Shown here piece after piece: positions 24,651 to 33,685 of a stretch of DNA of 64,000 nt. Each line of letters opens with the position of its first letter. Within the stretch, counting starts at the first letter, position 1. The position numbers were made by a program, and so were the translations under genes. Source of the stretch: Imperialibacter sp963977595. Its GTDB lineage: Bacteria > Bacteroidota > Bacteroidia > Cytophagales > Cyclobacteriaceae. The notes under the pieces are model-generated. The model ran no database searches, had not been told where the DNA came from, and saw only the letters and a list, made by a program, of their open reading frames with translations. Where the stretch lies: the NCBI RefSeq assembly GCF_048007035.1, contig NZ_CP180355.1:124001-188000 (forward strand), written 5' to 3'.

Positions 24651-25046
24651 TTATCGTTGATATTGCTCTTCTGTTACCTTCTCCATCCAGTCGACTGCTT
24701 TGCCATTCAGTTGCTCATGTACTGCTATGTGTGCCATCGCCGTGGTGGCGGTAGCCCCATGCCAGTGCTTTTCGCCGGGGGCAAACCAGACGACATCACC
24801 AGGCCGAACTTCTTCCACCGGACCTCCCTCCTTCTGCACCCAACCGCAGCCGAAAGTAATGATCAACGTTTGTCCCAATGGATGAGTATGCCAGGCGGTG
24901 CGGGCACCGGGCTCAAAAGTAACGCTGGCTCCAGCAACTCGTGCCGGTTCTACAGCTTGAAACAACGGATCAACACGAACTTCGCCGGTAAACCAGTCTG
25001 CTGACCCCTTGCTGCTCGCCTGCGACCCTGCTTTTTTGATTTCCAT
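24651..25046 (-). CDS. Cupin protein related to Mn-dependent hydroxynitrile lyases
   Basis: A 131-residue single-domain cupin. The metal ligands are H53, H55, Q59 and H94 (AWHTHPLGQT and GEKHWHG). From memory the whole sequence closely follows the cupin (R)-selective hydroxynitrile lyases described from Acidobacteria (Granulicella tundricola GtHNL), including the N-terminal SQAS..DWFTG and the C-terminal KAVDWMEKVTEEQY. Position 110, which I recall as Gln in GtHNL and as a site where His raises activity, is His here. The natural substrate in such bacteria is unknown; many relatives are simply annotated as cupins or carboxymuconolactone decarboxylase-like. It is transcribed singly. Confidence 0.88.
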   Translation of the reverse strand: MEIKKAGSQASSKGSADWFTGEVRVDPLFQAVEPARVAGASVTFEPGARTAWHTHPLGQTLIITFGCGWVQKEGGPVEEVRPGDVVWFAPGEKHWHGATATTAMAHIAVHEQLNGKAVDWMEKVTEEQYQR

Positions 25047-25148
25047 AGTTAACTCTCTTTAGTTTGAGTCTAGGGTCAATTTAAAACAAATTGGAAGGTT
25101 AGTGTCATTTTACTACAGCTGTATTACCCTGAAATATCTATCTAAGCA

Positions 25149-25196
25149 AAAAAACCGCCCAAGCCCGTATATCACGGATCAGAACGGTTTCTCTTA
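25149..25196 (-). terminator. Probable terminator of the metalloprotease gene
   Basis: On the minus strand AAACCG and CGGTTT enclose an inner CCGT...ACGG stem, and a run of seven T follows. It lies about 20 bp after the metalloprotease stop. The stem is interrupted, so confidence is moderate. Confidence 0.5.
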
Positions 25197-25212
25197 TTTA
25201 CTCTCGTATTCC

Positions 25213-27762
25213 TTACCTCGGATCCAGCGCCTGCTCAATGCGTTTTCTCAAGTCAGCCATGTGGTATTTGCTTACCTGATCCGCTGAACCGGTGGCAGCT
25301 GAGCTTAGCCATCCTTTGATCCTCTCCAAATGCCCTCTCGCCAACGACGGTACGTCGGTCTGCCCGAGATCAACCTTGCGGGTATCGAAAGCATAGCCAG
25401 CACCGTTGGGGATAGAGCGAACATTCACATCACCCGGCTCCAGCAGCTTGATCAGCTCGTCCACATAGATCTTCTGCAAGTTGCGGCGACTCACTGTGAT
25501 GCTGCTGCGGGAACGAACCTCAGACAAAATGCTGGCAGACAGATCGGTGAACAGGTCATTCACGGAATAGTTATTGGGGCTTTGAGCACTGGTTTCAATC
25601 AACCGCACCAGCCGGTCGCCTTCCAGCAGCCTGGTAACGCCGTACTCCTGCAGCGCCGACACAGACTCCACACCAGACTCCGGTTTGATTTTGTTCAGCA
25701 CCGACTGATCCATCAGCCAGGTGGGCGTAGTAAACAGTTGTTTGCTCAGGAAGTTGATGGCGTCTTTTTGCAGCGCCTTTGGCACCACTTCGTACACTGG
25801 GCCTTCCATGTCGTAGGTTTTCGGCGAATCGTAAATACCACCAACGTTCTTGATCACATGGCCCATGTAGCGGCGGTACTGGCTAAGTACGTTTCTATAG
25901 ATTTCTTCCAGCTCCTTGTAAGCTTCTCCATCCTCAGCGCTCCACTCAATAAGCGACGGCATCAGCCTTTTCAGGTTTTGAATGCCGTAGTCCGAGGCCT
26001 TCATGGCATTGTCGCCAAGGTCTTCTGTTTGGTAGCGGGGGTCATAAGGGCTTATTTCGGTTCCAAACCAAAGCCTGCGGTTTTTGTAGGCTTCCTTCGT
26101 CCACGCATTCAGGGTGGCTTTTGCCTGCTCCTCTGTTACATCGTCGCCGAAGTAGCTATAACCCCACTTGATCGCCCAAACATCGTAGTCGCCTATTCTT
26201 GGGAACAAATCCGTAACGCCATCACCAGGCTGCGCCACATAGTTGAACCGGGCGTAGTCCATGATAGAAGAGGTATGGCCGTTTTGCGCCACCCAGTCTT
26301 TGTCTCTCAGCTTCTCCACCGGCGTGGCTGAGCTGGCCCCCATGTTGTGGCGAAGACCCAGCGTATGTCCCACCTCGTGCGATGACACAAAACGAACCAA
26401 TTGGCCCATCAGCTCATCGGAAAACTCTTTGGAACGTGCCTTTGGGTCGACTGCCGCTGCCTGTATCATGTACCAGTTGCGTAGCAGGCGCATCACGTTG
26501 TGATACCACCCGATATGACTTTCTAAGATCTCACCCGTCCTTGGGTCGTGCACATTGGGGCCATAAGCATTCTGGATATCGGCAGCAAAATACCTAATCA
26601 CAGAGTACCTGGCATCCTCAAGACTCATCGTGGTATCGTCCTCAGGCCAGTATTCTCCCCTGATAGCATTTTTCCACCCGGCAGCCTCAAAAGCAATATT
26701 CCAGTCGTCGACGCCTTGTTTAAGGAATGGACGCCATTTCTCCGGCGTGGCAGGGTCGATGTAGTAAACAATGGGCTTTTTTGGTTCTATCAACTCACCT
26801 TTCTTTTGCCTGGCGGCATCCTCAGCATTTTTTGGTTCCAGTCTCCAGCGAACTGCGAAAATATCCTCATCGGCTTTTTGCGACTCTTCTTCAAACAGCG
26901 AGTACTGGTTGTAGAAATAACCCACCCTGTAATCGAATGGTCGCTTCCGCATAGGGTTGGAAGGCAGCAGTACAAACGAGGTGTTCAACTCAAGCGTGAC
27001 CACTCCCACCCCTACCGAAGCCGGGAAATAGGTGGTGCGTGGCCCTGTCGACGGCCCCGACTCCCGCTTGGGTGGATTGACGCCGAAGGTCTTTATCGTG
27101 CGAATTTCTGTATTGGTCGGGTAAGTCGATATTCTTTCAATGAACGATGCTTCCTTTTTGATGCTGGAGATATTGTATTCCTGCTTCGTTCTCGGGTCAA
27201 CCGAAAAGGCCTGGTTGTCGCCATCAAAAGTCGAGGTAACATCAATTAAATAGACAGAATCTTTCTTCAGCGCTTCTATTTTGAATGCGCCAATGATAGG
27301 CGCTGCATTGGAGTTGTCCACGGCACGAAACATGGGACTCAGGCTGTCGGGGCTCATCATCACATAGGTAATGGAACGCAGCAGGATGTTGTCGTCGGGG
27401 CCTTTTTCCCACCTTACTACTTGCTCGTTTACCTCTTCACCACCAAACACATCGCCGCCGGCGGCAGTCTTTGTGTAGCGGGTAATCGCCATCAGCTCCT
27501 TGCCGAAAAGCGCCTCAGGAATTTCGAAGTAATACTTGTCTTTCTTCTGATGCACCGTCATCAAACCTTTACTTGTGGTAAAAGTGCTGTCGATGAACTT
27601 TGCATAAGGCTTCGGGCCCTTGTCTTTGTCATCGTCCTTTTTGGCGGGCGTTACCTTTTCTGTGTCCTTGTCCTTGTTCTTTTTCTTGGATTTCTGAGCG
27701 TTGGCGGTGCCTAAGCCTATGGCGAGCACAGCTGCCAGCATGAGTGATAGTAATCTCTTCAT
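25213..27762 (-). CDS. Secreted zinc-dependent metalloprotease (DUF5117/DUF5118 type)
   Basis: An 849-residue exported protease. A signal peptide (about 1-22, LGTANAQ) and a Lys/Asp-rich linker lead into DUF5118- and DUF5117-like regions (about 50-330), then the catalytic domain with the metzincin-type motif HEVGHTLGLRH (about 460-471) followed by SIMDYARFNYV (a Met-turn-like segment). A C-terminal helical region follows. This architecture is common in Bacteroidota as a zinc-dependent metalloprotease of about 800-850 residues that is exported to the periplasm or surface; substrates are not known. It is transcribed singly, with a palindrome 42 bp upstream of the start. Confidence 0.92.
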   Translation of the reverse strand: MKRLLSLMLAAVLAIGLGTANAQKSKKKNKDKDTEKVTPAKKDDDKDKGPKPYAKFIDSTFTTSKGLMTVHQKKDKYYFEIPEALFGKELMAITRYTKTAAGGDVFGGEEVNEQVVRWEKGPDDNILLRSITYVMMSPDSLSPMFRAVDNSNAAPIIGAFKIEALKKDSVYLIDVTSTFDGDNQAFSVDPRTKQEYNISSIKKEASFIERISTYPTNTEIRTIKTFGVNPPKRESGPSTGPRTTYFPASVGVGVVTLELNTSFVLLPSNPMRKRPFDYRVGYFYNQYSLFEEESQKADEDIFAVRWRLEPKNAEDAARQKKGELIEPKKPIVYYIDPATPEKWRPFLKQGVDDWNIAFEAAGWKNAIRGEYWPEDDTTMSLEDARYSVIRYFAADIQNAYGPNVHDPRTGEILESHIGWYHNVMRLLRNWYMIQAAAVDPKARSKEFSDELMGQLVRFVSSHEVGHTLGLRHNMGASSATPVEKLRDKDWVAQNGHTSSIMDYARFNYVAQPGDGVTDLFPRIGDYDVWAIKWGYSYFGDDVTEEQAKATLNAWTKEAYKNRRLWFGTEISPYDPRYQTEDLGDNAMKASDYGIQNLKRLMPSLIEWSAEDGEAYKELEEIYRNVLSQYRRYMGHVIKNVGGIYDSPKTYDMEGPVYEVVPKALQKDAINFLSKQLFTTPTWLMDQSVLNKIKPESGVESVSALQEYGVTRLLEGDRLVRLIETSAQSPNNYSVNDLFTDLSASILSEVRSRSSITVSRRNLQKIYVDELIKLLEPGDVNVRSIPNGAGYAFDTRKVDLGQTDVPSLARGHLERIKGWLSSAATGSADQVSKYHMADLRKRIEQALDPR

Positions 27763-27803
27763 TATGGGTTAATTTGATTAGTATTATTTTGAAGGGGGGA
27801 AGA

Positions 27804-27829
27804 TAGCGACAAAAGTCTTTTTGTCGCTA
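27804..27829. promoter_or_regulatory. Perfect 11-bp inverted repeat between divergent genes
   Basis: TAGCGACAAAA (27804-27814) and TTTTGTCGCTA (27819-27829) pair perfectly around GTCT. The site lies between the divergently transcribed metalloprotease and dehydrogenase genes and is not followed by a T-run on either strand. It is likely an operator or an mRNA-leader hairpin of the protease gene. Confidence 0.5.
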
Positions 27830-27949
27830 CCATATTTTACTTAAAGAGGCCGGGAATTGTATCTTGGGGGCTACAATCTCAGGGTTTTCTCAGGGTTTTC
27901 GGATGTCTCAAAGCCCTGGAATCACCGCTAACAAAAGTCAGAAAAAGCT

Positions 27950-28954
27950 ATGCGCATACCATCAGGGCAAATGCAGGAAGTGCTCTACCAGTTGTTCATC
28001 AAATACCAATTTTCGAAACAAAAAGCACTGATCCTGGCGAAGGTGCATACGGAAAGCACGCTATCCGGTGTCAACTCTCATGGCATCAACCGGGTGCCCC
28101 TTTTCATCAACTATATAGAAAAAGGGCTGGTGAAAGTAGATGCCGAAGCCGAAAAAGCAGAAACCTTTGGCAGCATCGAACGGTGGGATGGCCACTTTGG
28201 CTCCGGCGTCATTAATGCGACAAAGTGCACTAACCGGGCCATTGAGCTGGCCAAACTGCATGGCATGGGGCTGGTAGCGTTGCGCAACACCAATCACTGG
28301 ATGCGAGGTGGCACCTACGGCTGGCAGGCTGCGGAAGCCGGTTGCATTTCTATCCTTTTTACCAATACGCAGCCCAACATGCCTCCCTGGGGCGGTAGAG
28401 ACAGCCGAACAGGTAACAATCCCTTCGTTGTGTCCATACCAAGGCAGCAGGGGCACGTGGTGCTGGACATGGCCTTGTCTCAGTTTGCTTTTGGCAAAAT
28501 CAACGACTACAAACTCAAAGGCGAAAAGCTACCTTTTCCCGGAGGCTGGGACGACGACGACGAGCTATCGAACGACCCTGAAAAAATCCTGGCAAAGGAA
28601 CGTGGGTTGCCCATCGGCTACTGGAAGGGATCTGCGATGTCGATGATCCTTGACATGCTGGCCACACTGCTGTCGGCAGGAGATTCCACCTACAGGGTAA
28701 GCTTGAGGGAGTATGAAACTGGCATTTCACAGGTATTTCTGTGCATCTACCCTGAAGTATTCAATGACAAAAGTCTGCAGGAAAAACTCCTCAATGAAAT
28801 CATCGACTACACGCACAACGTGGAACCTATGCAGCCGGGCGACAGCACCTTCTACCCGGGGGAAAGGGTCTTGCAAAACAGGGCCAGCAACCTCAAAGAT
28901 GGGATACCCGTCAGCGACGAAGTTTGGCAAACTGTGCTGGAGCTTTTGGGGTAG
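27950..28954 (+). CDS. dlgD: 3-dehydro-L-gulonate 2-dehydrogenase (Ldh2/YiaK family)
   Basis: A 334-residue member of the malate/L-lactate/sulfolactate-type dehydrogenase family. It shows SHGINRVPLFINYIEKG, the catalytic-His region NTNHWMRGGTYGWQAAE, GNNPFVVSIPR, DMALSQFAFGKI and the C-terminal PGERVLQNR. The arrangement, especially NHWMRGGTYGW and YWKGSAMSMILDM, is that of the YiaK/DlgD subgroup, which reduces 2,3-diketo-L-gulonate to 3-dehydro-L-gulonate with NADH in ascorbate or uronate-related catabolism. No other ascorbate genes lie next to it. A mannonate dehydratase elsewhere in the window also acts in uronate breakdown. Confidence 0.88.
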   Translation: MRIPSGQMQEVLYQLFIKYQFSKQKALILAKVHTESTLSGVNSHGINRVPLFINYIEKGLVKVDAEAEKAETFGSIERWDGHFGSGVINATKCTNRAIELAKLHGMGLVALRNTNHWMRGGTYGWQAAEAGCISILFTNTQPNMPPWGGRDSRTGNNPFVVSIPRQQGHVVLDMALSQFAFGKINDYKLKGEKLPFPGGWDDDDELSNDPEKILAKERGLPIGYWKGSAMSMILDMLATLLSAGDSTYRVSLREYETGISQVFLCIYPEVFNDKSLQEKLLNEIIDYTHNVEPMQPGDSTFYPGERVLQNRASNLKDGIPVSDEVWQTVLELLG

Positions 28955-29148
28955 GCAAGCTCTTGCCCACTGGGTACTGTTGGCAACGGGTGCGTGAAGG
29001 CCTAAAGATTACAAACCAGGGCTCCGAGTCAATTCGAGCTACCCACACGTTCAAAAGCCTCGAAACAAAGCTTGACTTTTATCACATTTTGAGTGAACTT
29101 ATTGTATTGTTCAGTCTCTTTAACCGGCTAACAAAAGACCTCAGCAGA

Positions 29149-29287
29149 TGAAATAGCCATAAGGGGTACCATACCCAGCGGAAATGAATAAGGTCGTAGA
29201 GCAAGTGATTTTCATTCTCAAACGGATTTGAGCTATTCCATCGCTCCGGCGAACCGGTGGCCGCTGAAAAACAAATTTTATACACAT
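29149..29287. repeat. 138-bp dispersed intergenic repeat, copy 1
   Basis: The stretch from TGAAATAGCCATAAGG to AAATTTTATACACAT matches 35967-36104 along its whole length with scattered changes. Inverted AATAGC/GCTATT arms (29152-29157 and 29232-29237) are kept in both copies. In this copy the last bases supply the ATG region of the downstream secreted-protein gene, so the element is its 5' leader. The remainder of the gap (28955-29148) shows no gene. Confidence 0.7.
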
Positions 29288-30851
29288 GAATAAACTGGCA
29301 ACGCTCGTTATTTTTTGCTTGCTCCCGCTCAGCGGCACTATGGCACAGCTTTTTCACCCGAAAAAAGAAAAGCAAGTCAGCGAACTGATTACACAGCCTG
29401 GGCGAGTTGAATTTGAAATTGAAAATGGCAACTACCAGGACTACATCGTTACAGGATGCCAGGAAGAAGGTATCTCACTTTGCCACAAAACAGAAAACAA
29501 AGAGAAAGAGGGCTATCTATGGGAATTCATACGGCTCGACACTGCGCTGTCCACGGTTTGGCAAAGAGACATGTACCTGCCATTTGGCACCCGGATCATA
29601 GGTTACGACTACTCACCCGGCTTTGTCAACTATCTTATCAGGCAGGAAGACTACAAGCAAGAGGAGTTGGTACTCCTAAGGGTGAATCTTCAACGGGGCG
29701 ACACCTCACGGTTCTATATCAATACCGTAATTCCCGTTGTACCTACGGAACTTCACGTGTTGGGTAACACCGTACTTCTCGGCGTACAAACCGACTACAA
29801 GGCTTTTATCTTCAGGTACAACCTTGTCGATAAACGGCCGCAGATCATTCCCGGATTCTACGACGAATATGGAGAGATTCTGCGGATTACTACTGACGAC
29901 CGCTTAAGGGTTTTCACTGTAACGATGAAGGAAAGAATGCCTGATTTGCGAACAACTGTCTCTGTAAGGTCCTTTTCGGAAGGTGGTGATATGATGCGAA
30001 ATATTCACCTGGAGCCAGATGAGTCGAAGAGTCTGCTCAACGGCGCACCAACTAACCTAAAGCTGGATCGGCAGTTTGTGGCAGGAACATATGCGCACAA
30101 AAGACTCACCTACTCGAGCGGTATCTACATCGCAAGGCTTGGCAACAGCAGCCAACAAAGTATCCAATATATAGACTATGGAGAGTTGGATCATTTTTTT
30201 TCTTATTTGTCGGCGAGCAAAGAACGGCGGATGAAAAAGAAAATTGATCTCAAAAAAGCAAACGGTCAGGAAATGAAGTTCCACTACCGCCTAAATTTGC
30301 ACGATATCATTCAAAATGGCGACTACTATACACTGTTTGGAGAAGTCTACTACAATACAGGCTATCCTAGCTACGCACTTGCTAATTATAGTGCCAGTGT
30401 TCCCACGCCAGGGCTTGCTGGTCATCAGTACAGCCCTGCCTTCAGTTCGTTCAAATACACCCATTCGGTAGTGATTACGTTCGATCAATCAGGAAAACTA
30501 CTTTGGGATGGCTCTTTTGAGATCAACGACGTGGACAACTCCAATCTTGAGGACGTGGTGAATGTAGCCACGTCTGGTGACGAGACTGTGCTTGTGTATG
30601 CTTTTGAGAACACGATCCGTTCAAAAATATTGAAGGAGGATAAAATTATCGAGGGTAAAACATTCAACGACATTTCGTTGAGCGTCGAAGGCGATGAAGC
30701 CTGGGGTGGCAGAAATCAGCCGGGGAACCTTTCGAGATGGTATGGTATGACCTTTTTTACTTATGGCGTCCGTGACATCGAAAACCTCCGCAGCCAGGAA
30801 GCAGGTTATTACAGACGGGTATTTTTTATCAACAAAATCTCTTTCAGGTAG
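29286..30851 (+). CDS. Secreted protein of unknown function
   Basis: A 521-residue protein with a signal peptide (about 1-18, LLPLSGTMAQ). The rest is rich in beta-strand-like segments with repeated hydrophobic/aromatic patterns (VLGNTVLLGVQTDYKAFIFRYNLVD, LRVFTVTMKERMPD, VITFDQSGKLLWDGSFEI), which suggests a beta-propeller-like fold. No catalytic motif or known family is recognised. The start codon lies at the end of the 138-bp repeat. Confidence 0.8.
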   Translation: MNKLATLVIFCLLPLSGTMAQLFHPKKEKQVSELITQPGRVEFEIENGNYQDYIVTGCQEEGISLCHKTENKEKEGYLWEFIRLDTALSTVWQRDMYLPFGTRIIGYDYSPGFVNYLIRQEDYKQEELVLLRVNLQRGDTSRFYINTVIPVVPTELHVLGNTVLLGVQTDYKAFIFRYNLVDKRPQIIPGFYDEYGEILRITTDDRLRVFTVTMKERMPDLRTTVSVRSFSEGGDMMRNIHLEPDESKSLLNGAPTNLKLDRQFVAGTYAHKRLTYSSGIYIARLGNSSQQSIQYIDYGELDHFFSYLSASKERRMKKKIDLKKANGQEMKFHYRLNLHDIIQNGDYYTLFGEVYYNTGYPSYALANYSASVPTPGLAGHQYSPAFSSFKYTHSVVITFDQSGKLLWDGSFEINDVDNSNLEDVVNVATSGDETVLVYAFENTIRSKILKEDKIIEGKTFNDISLSVEGDEAWGGRNQPGNLSRWYGMTFFTYGVRDIENLRSQEAGYYRRVFFINKISFR

Positions 30852-30974
30852 AGGGGTTCCTCCCTGACTTCCAGTATTGTCGCACACGATTAACCCCGGA
30901 TGCTCTTGTGGGAGGCCTTTTTCAAACAAGACGTGCCGACTGTCAGTAGAAAACATAGGAAAATTTATTGCCAA

Positions 30975-31487
30975 ATGACCCAGAGAGGCCATATAAAACT
31001 AAGGATAGCCACAATACACGACCTCCCGCTCCTGCTGCACTGGGATGAACAACCACATGTAATAGCCTCCGACCCCGACGATGAATGGGGATGGGCAAGC
31101 GAGCTGAAGAAAACGCCTTCCTGGCGGGAGCAGCTTATTGCCGAACTGGACGGCAGGCCCATAGGTTTTATTCAAATCATCGATCCTGAGAAGGAAGAAT
31201 CACACTATTGGGGCGATGCGCAACCCAACCTTCGGGCCATTGACATCTGGATCGGGGAGCAAACCGATTTGGGAAAAGGTTATGGCACCGACATGATGAG
31301 GCAGGCTATCAACCGCTGTTTTAGTGCTCCGGAGGTAACGGCCATTCTGATTGACCCGCTGGCCACCAATGTCGATGCCATTCGCTTTTATGAGCGCCTC
31401 GGCTTTCGGTTTGTAGAGGAAAGAACCTTCGACAACAGCCACTGCAAGGTGTATCGGCTAACGAGGGAGCATTGGGCAACAATATAA
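30975..31487 (+). CDS. GNAT acetyltransferase, AAC(6')-like
   Basis: A 170-residue GNAT enzyme of the Acetyltransf_8 type: LRIATIHDLPLLLHWDEQPHV, IDIWIGEQTDLGKGYGTDMMRQAI (the acetyl-CoA loop) and VDAIRFYERLGFRFVEERTF. The order and the IWIGE..LGKGYGT motif resemble aminoglycoside 6'-N-acetyltransferases of the Ib group, but chromosomal homologues often acetylate other amines, so resistance should not be assumed. The start at MTQRG fits domain length; the frame is open 25 codons upstream without family features. Confidence 0.82.
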   Translation: MTQRGHIKLRIATIHDLPLLLHWDEQPHVIASDPDDEWGWASELKKTPSWREQLIAELDGRPIGFIQIIDPEKEESHYWGDAQPNLRAIDIWIGEQTDLGKGYGTDMMRQAINRCFSAPEVTAILIDPLATNVDAIRFYERLGFRFVEERTFDNSHCKVYRLTREHWATI

Positions 31488-31583
31488 TGATCGGTCTCCC
31501 AGGCAGGAGTCACTTGCCACCTTGTTATTTGATTCTCGTAACTATTGCTTTGATTTACATTATCCAGCGTTCCGGCTTTTAGG

Positions 31584-31591
31584 TACCTTTG
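31584..31591 (+). promoter_or_regulatory. Bacteroidota-type -7 box (TACCTTTG)
   Basis: TACCTTTG is an exact TAnnTTTG match, 33 bp before the ATG at 31625. It overlaps a TTG at 31589 that would otherwise be the longest start, so the ATG start is preferred. The -33 element is weak. Confidence 0.4.
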
Positions 31592-31624
31592 CATCAGACA
31601 ATTACCAACACACCTATCCTGCCA

Positions 31625-32443
31625 ATGCATTCTATCTTCCTCAAGAAAACCTCAGGGATCGAGTATTTTGATCTGCGGACTTTCACCGTCGCCTTTGTTA
31701 TCATACTCCTCGTTGTTTCAACTCGGATGGCCTATGCACAGGAGGCCGACAGCACAAATAGCGTAGGCCATTTGAGCGGCGCCGTAACCGCCACCAACAA
31801 CGGCATTTCCCTCCTTCCGGCATTCTCCCTGGGTAAGCCGGCCTTCATTTTTGACATGAATGTGGGAAAAAAGCGATTAAGCTTTGAACCACAGCTCAGG
31901 TTTGCCATGACAGGCAGACCATGGTCGTTCATCTTTTGGTGGAGATACAAAATAATTACCGGCGACAAATTCAAGCTGCATGTGGGAGCACATCCGGCAT
32001 TCACCTTCCAGTTTGACGATTATCCGGTAAACGGGGTGCCTACTACCCTTATGATCAGCCGACAGTTTGCCGCAGGCGAAATTGTGCCACGATACACCAT
32101 CAATAAGAAAGTTACTGTCGGGCTATACTATTTGCAGGCACACGGCTTTCAGCCTGAGGGAACTCAGAATACCTATTTCTTTGCTACTCAGGCCAGTTTC
32201 TCAGAAGTAAGGCTTGGGCCTAACCTTTTGTTCGGTGCCAGTCCGCAGCTCTATTACCTGCAAATGGACGACAAACGGGGCTACTATGCCAGCTCCACCT
32301 TCAGTCTGGCGCTAAACAATTTCCCCTTGTCACTTCAATCGATCATGAGCAGATCGATCGACACCGAGCTGGCTGGTAAGGACTTTATATGGAACATGAG
32401 CCTGGTATATTCGTTTGGAAAAGAGTATAGCGAAAAGGATTAA
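31625..32443 (+). CDS. Outer-membrane beta-barrel-like protein of unknown function
   Basis: A 272-residue protein with a long N-terminal signal region (SIFLKKTSGIEYFDLR then VAFVIILLVVSTRMAYAQ) and alternating amphipathic strands (LSFEPQLRFAMTG, FKLHVGAHPAFTFQF, KVTVGLYYLQAHGF, SLVYSFGKEYSE), which suggest an outer-membrane barrel of 10-12 strands. No specific family is recognised. Placed between a GNAT gene and an AraC regulator, with its own -7 box. Confidence 0.75.
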   Translation: MHSIFLKKTSGIEYFDLRTFTVAFVIILLVVSTRMAYAQEADSTNSVGHLSGAVTATNNGISLLPAFSLGKPAFIFDMNVGKKRLSFEPQLRFAMTGRPWSFIFWWRYKIITGDKFKLHVGAHPAFTFQFDDYPVNGVPTTLMISRQFAAGEIVPRYTINKKVTVGLYYLQAHGFQPEGTQNTYFFATQASFSEVRLGPNLLFGASPQLYYLQMDDKRGYYASSTFSLALNNFPLSLQSIMSRSIDTELAGKDFIWNMSLVYSFGKEYSEKD

Positions 32444-32476
32444 CCTCCGCATGCCACTAAATGTTCGAATTTTGTA

Positions 32477-33388
32477 ATGGAAAGAACAATGAACAACATT
32501 GAAAGTCTCGAGGAGTTTTACAAACGGAAGTTTGAGTGGCTGCCTGAAAACATTCGGAAGGAGATAGGTCACTTCAATATGTTTGACCTGGAGCCTTTCG
32601 TGGAAGGCAAAGCTACTGCTATCCCCTACCGCAGGCGTGATTTCTATAAAATCATGCTGGTGAGAGGGGGCAGTCGTGTACACTACGCCGACAAAGTAGT
32701 AGAGGTGAAACAGCAGGCTTTGTCATTCTCCAACCCGAAAATCCCTTATAAATGGGAACACCTCGATCGGGTAGGCGGTGGGGTATATTGCATTTTCAAT
32801 CCCACCTTCTTTACTCAGTTTGGTCAATTTGCGCATTATGAGGTGTTTCAACCCAACAGCGACCACATTTTTGAGCTAACAGATGAACAGGCTGAGCAGG
32901 TCAGCGGTGTGTTTGAACGAATCCGCAGTGAGTTCAACTCCGACTATAAGTACAAATACGATGCGATAAGAAACCTGATCTTCGAGCTGCTGCACTTTGC
33001 ATTGAAGCTTCAACCCACCTCGCAAATAGATGCACAACCGCTCAATGCTTCCAACAGAATCTCGATGTTGTTCACTGAGCTGCTGGAGCGCCAGTTCCCT
33101 ATCGACGATTCTCACCTGTCGATTAGCCTGCGTACCGCCTCCGAATTTGCCGATCAGCTCAACGTGCATGTGAACCACCTCAATCGGGCAGTGAAAGAAA
33201 CCACGCAGAAAACCACTTCACAAGTCATTGCCGACCGGCTGCTACAGGAAGCGATGGTGCTGCTGCGCCACAGTAACTGGAGTGTGTCGGAAATCGCTTT
33301 TGCTTTGGGATTTAAAGAAGTTACGCACTTCAACAACTTTTTCAAGAAGCATACAGGAACTAGTCCGCTGAAATTCAGAAAGGTTTGA
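32477..33388 (+). CDS. AraC family transcriptional regulator
   Basis: A 303-residue regulator with an N-terminal cupin-like sensing half (about 35-135, YRRRDFYKIMLVRGG, HYADKVVEVKQQALSFSNP) and a C-terminal double HTH (about 205-300: SEFADQLNVHVNHLNRAVKETTQKTTSQVIADRLLQEAMVLLRHSNWSVSEIAFALGFKEVTHFNNFFKKHTGTSPLKFRK). Start may be the first ATG or the Met four codons later. It could control the adjacent barrel protein. An AraC C-terminal remnant lies just downstream on the other strand. Confidence 0.92.
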   Translation: MERTMNNIESLEEFYKRKFEWLPENIRKEIGHFNMFDLEPFVEGKATAIPYRRRDFYKIMLVRGGSRVHYADKVVEVKQQALSFSNPKIPYKWEHLDRVGGGVYCIFNPTFFTQFGQFAHYEVFQPNSDHIFELTDEQAEQVSGVFERIRSEFNSDYKYKYDAIRNLIFELLHFALKLQPTSQIDAQPLNASNRISMLFTELLERQFPIDDSHLSISLRTASEFADQLNVHVNHLNRAVKETTQKTTSQVIADRLLQEAMVLLRHSNWSVSEIAFALGFKEVTHFNNFFKKHTGTSPLKFRKV

Positions 33389-33408
33389 ATTTCATAAATT
33401 ATCGAAAT

Positions 33409-33516
33409 TCAATTCGCTGAGGCTCTATACTCCTGTGGAGTCACCCCCACATGCTGTTTGAACACCTGCGTAAACTTATTGCGGGCTGCTGTAAGAGACA
33501 TTCCACCTACGGCAAC
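33409..33516 (-). pseudogene. Remnant of an AraC family regulator (C-terminal HTH end)
   Basis: The minus strand encodes GMSLTAARNKFTQVFKQHVG followed by VTPQEYRASAN and a stop, which is the final recognition helix and end of an AraC HTH domain. Nothing upstream in this frame looks like the rest of an AraC protein, so this is about 35 codons of a decayed gene. It differs from the intact AraC gene next to it and is on the opposite strand. No gene is seen in 33517-33685. Confidence 0.7.
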
Positions 33517-33685
33517 GCAAACATCATAATGGATCCTGAAGGGTTTTCCTTCGTTCCGCCGACCAACGATGCCACGTATTGTTTGCCACCTGCCGAATAA
33601 GCACAAACATTGGCATTATTAGCAGCGAGCAGCGTATTTACATCACAAATGGCTTTACGCATTCAAAAATTCAATCACCCACATT

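Noticed and set aside
25330..27249. Long antisense open frames (333 and 233 codons) across the metalloprotease
   Set aside because: They mirror the codon bias of the real gene on the minus strand and resemble no protein family.
30975..31487. Reading the GNAT gene as a confirmed aminoglycoside resistance gene
   Set aside because: The resemblance to AAC(6')-Ib is at motif level only and chromosomal GNAT enzymes vary widely in substrate.
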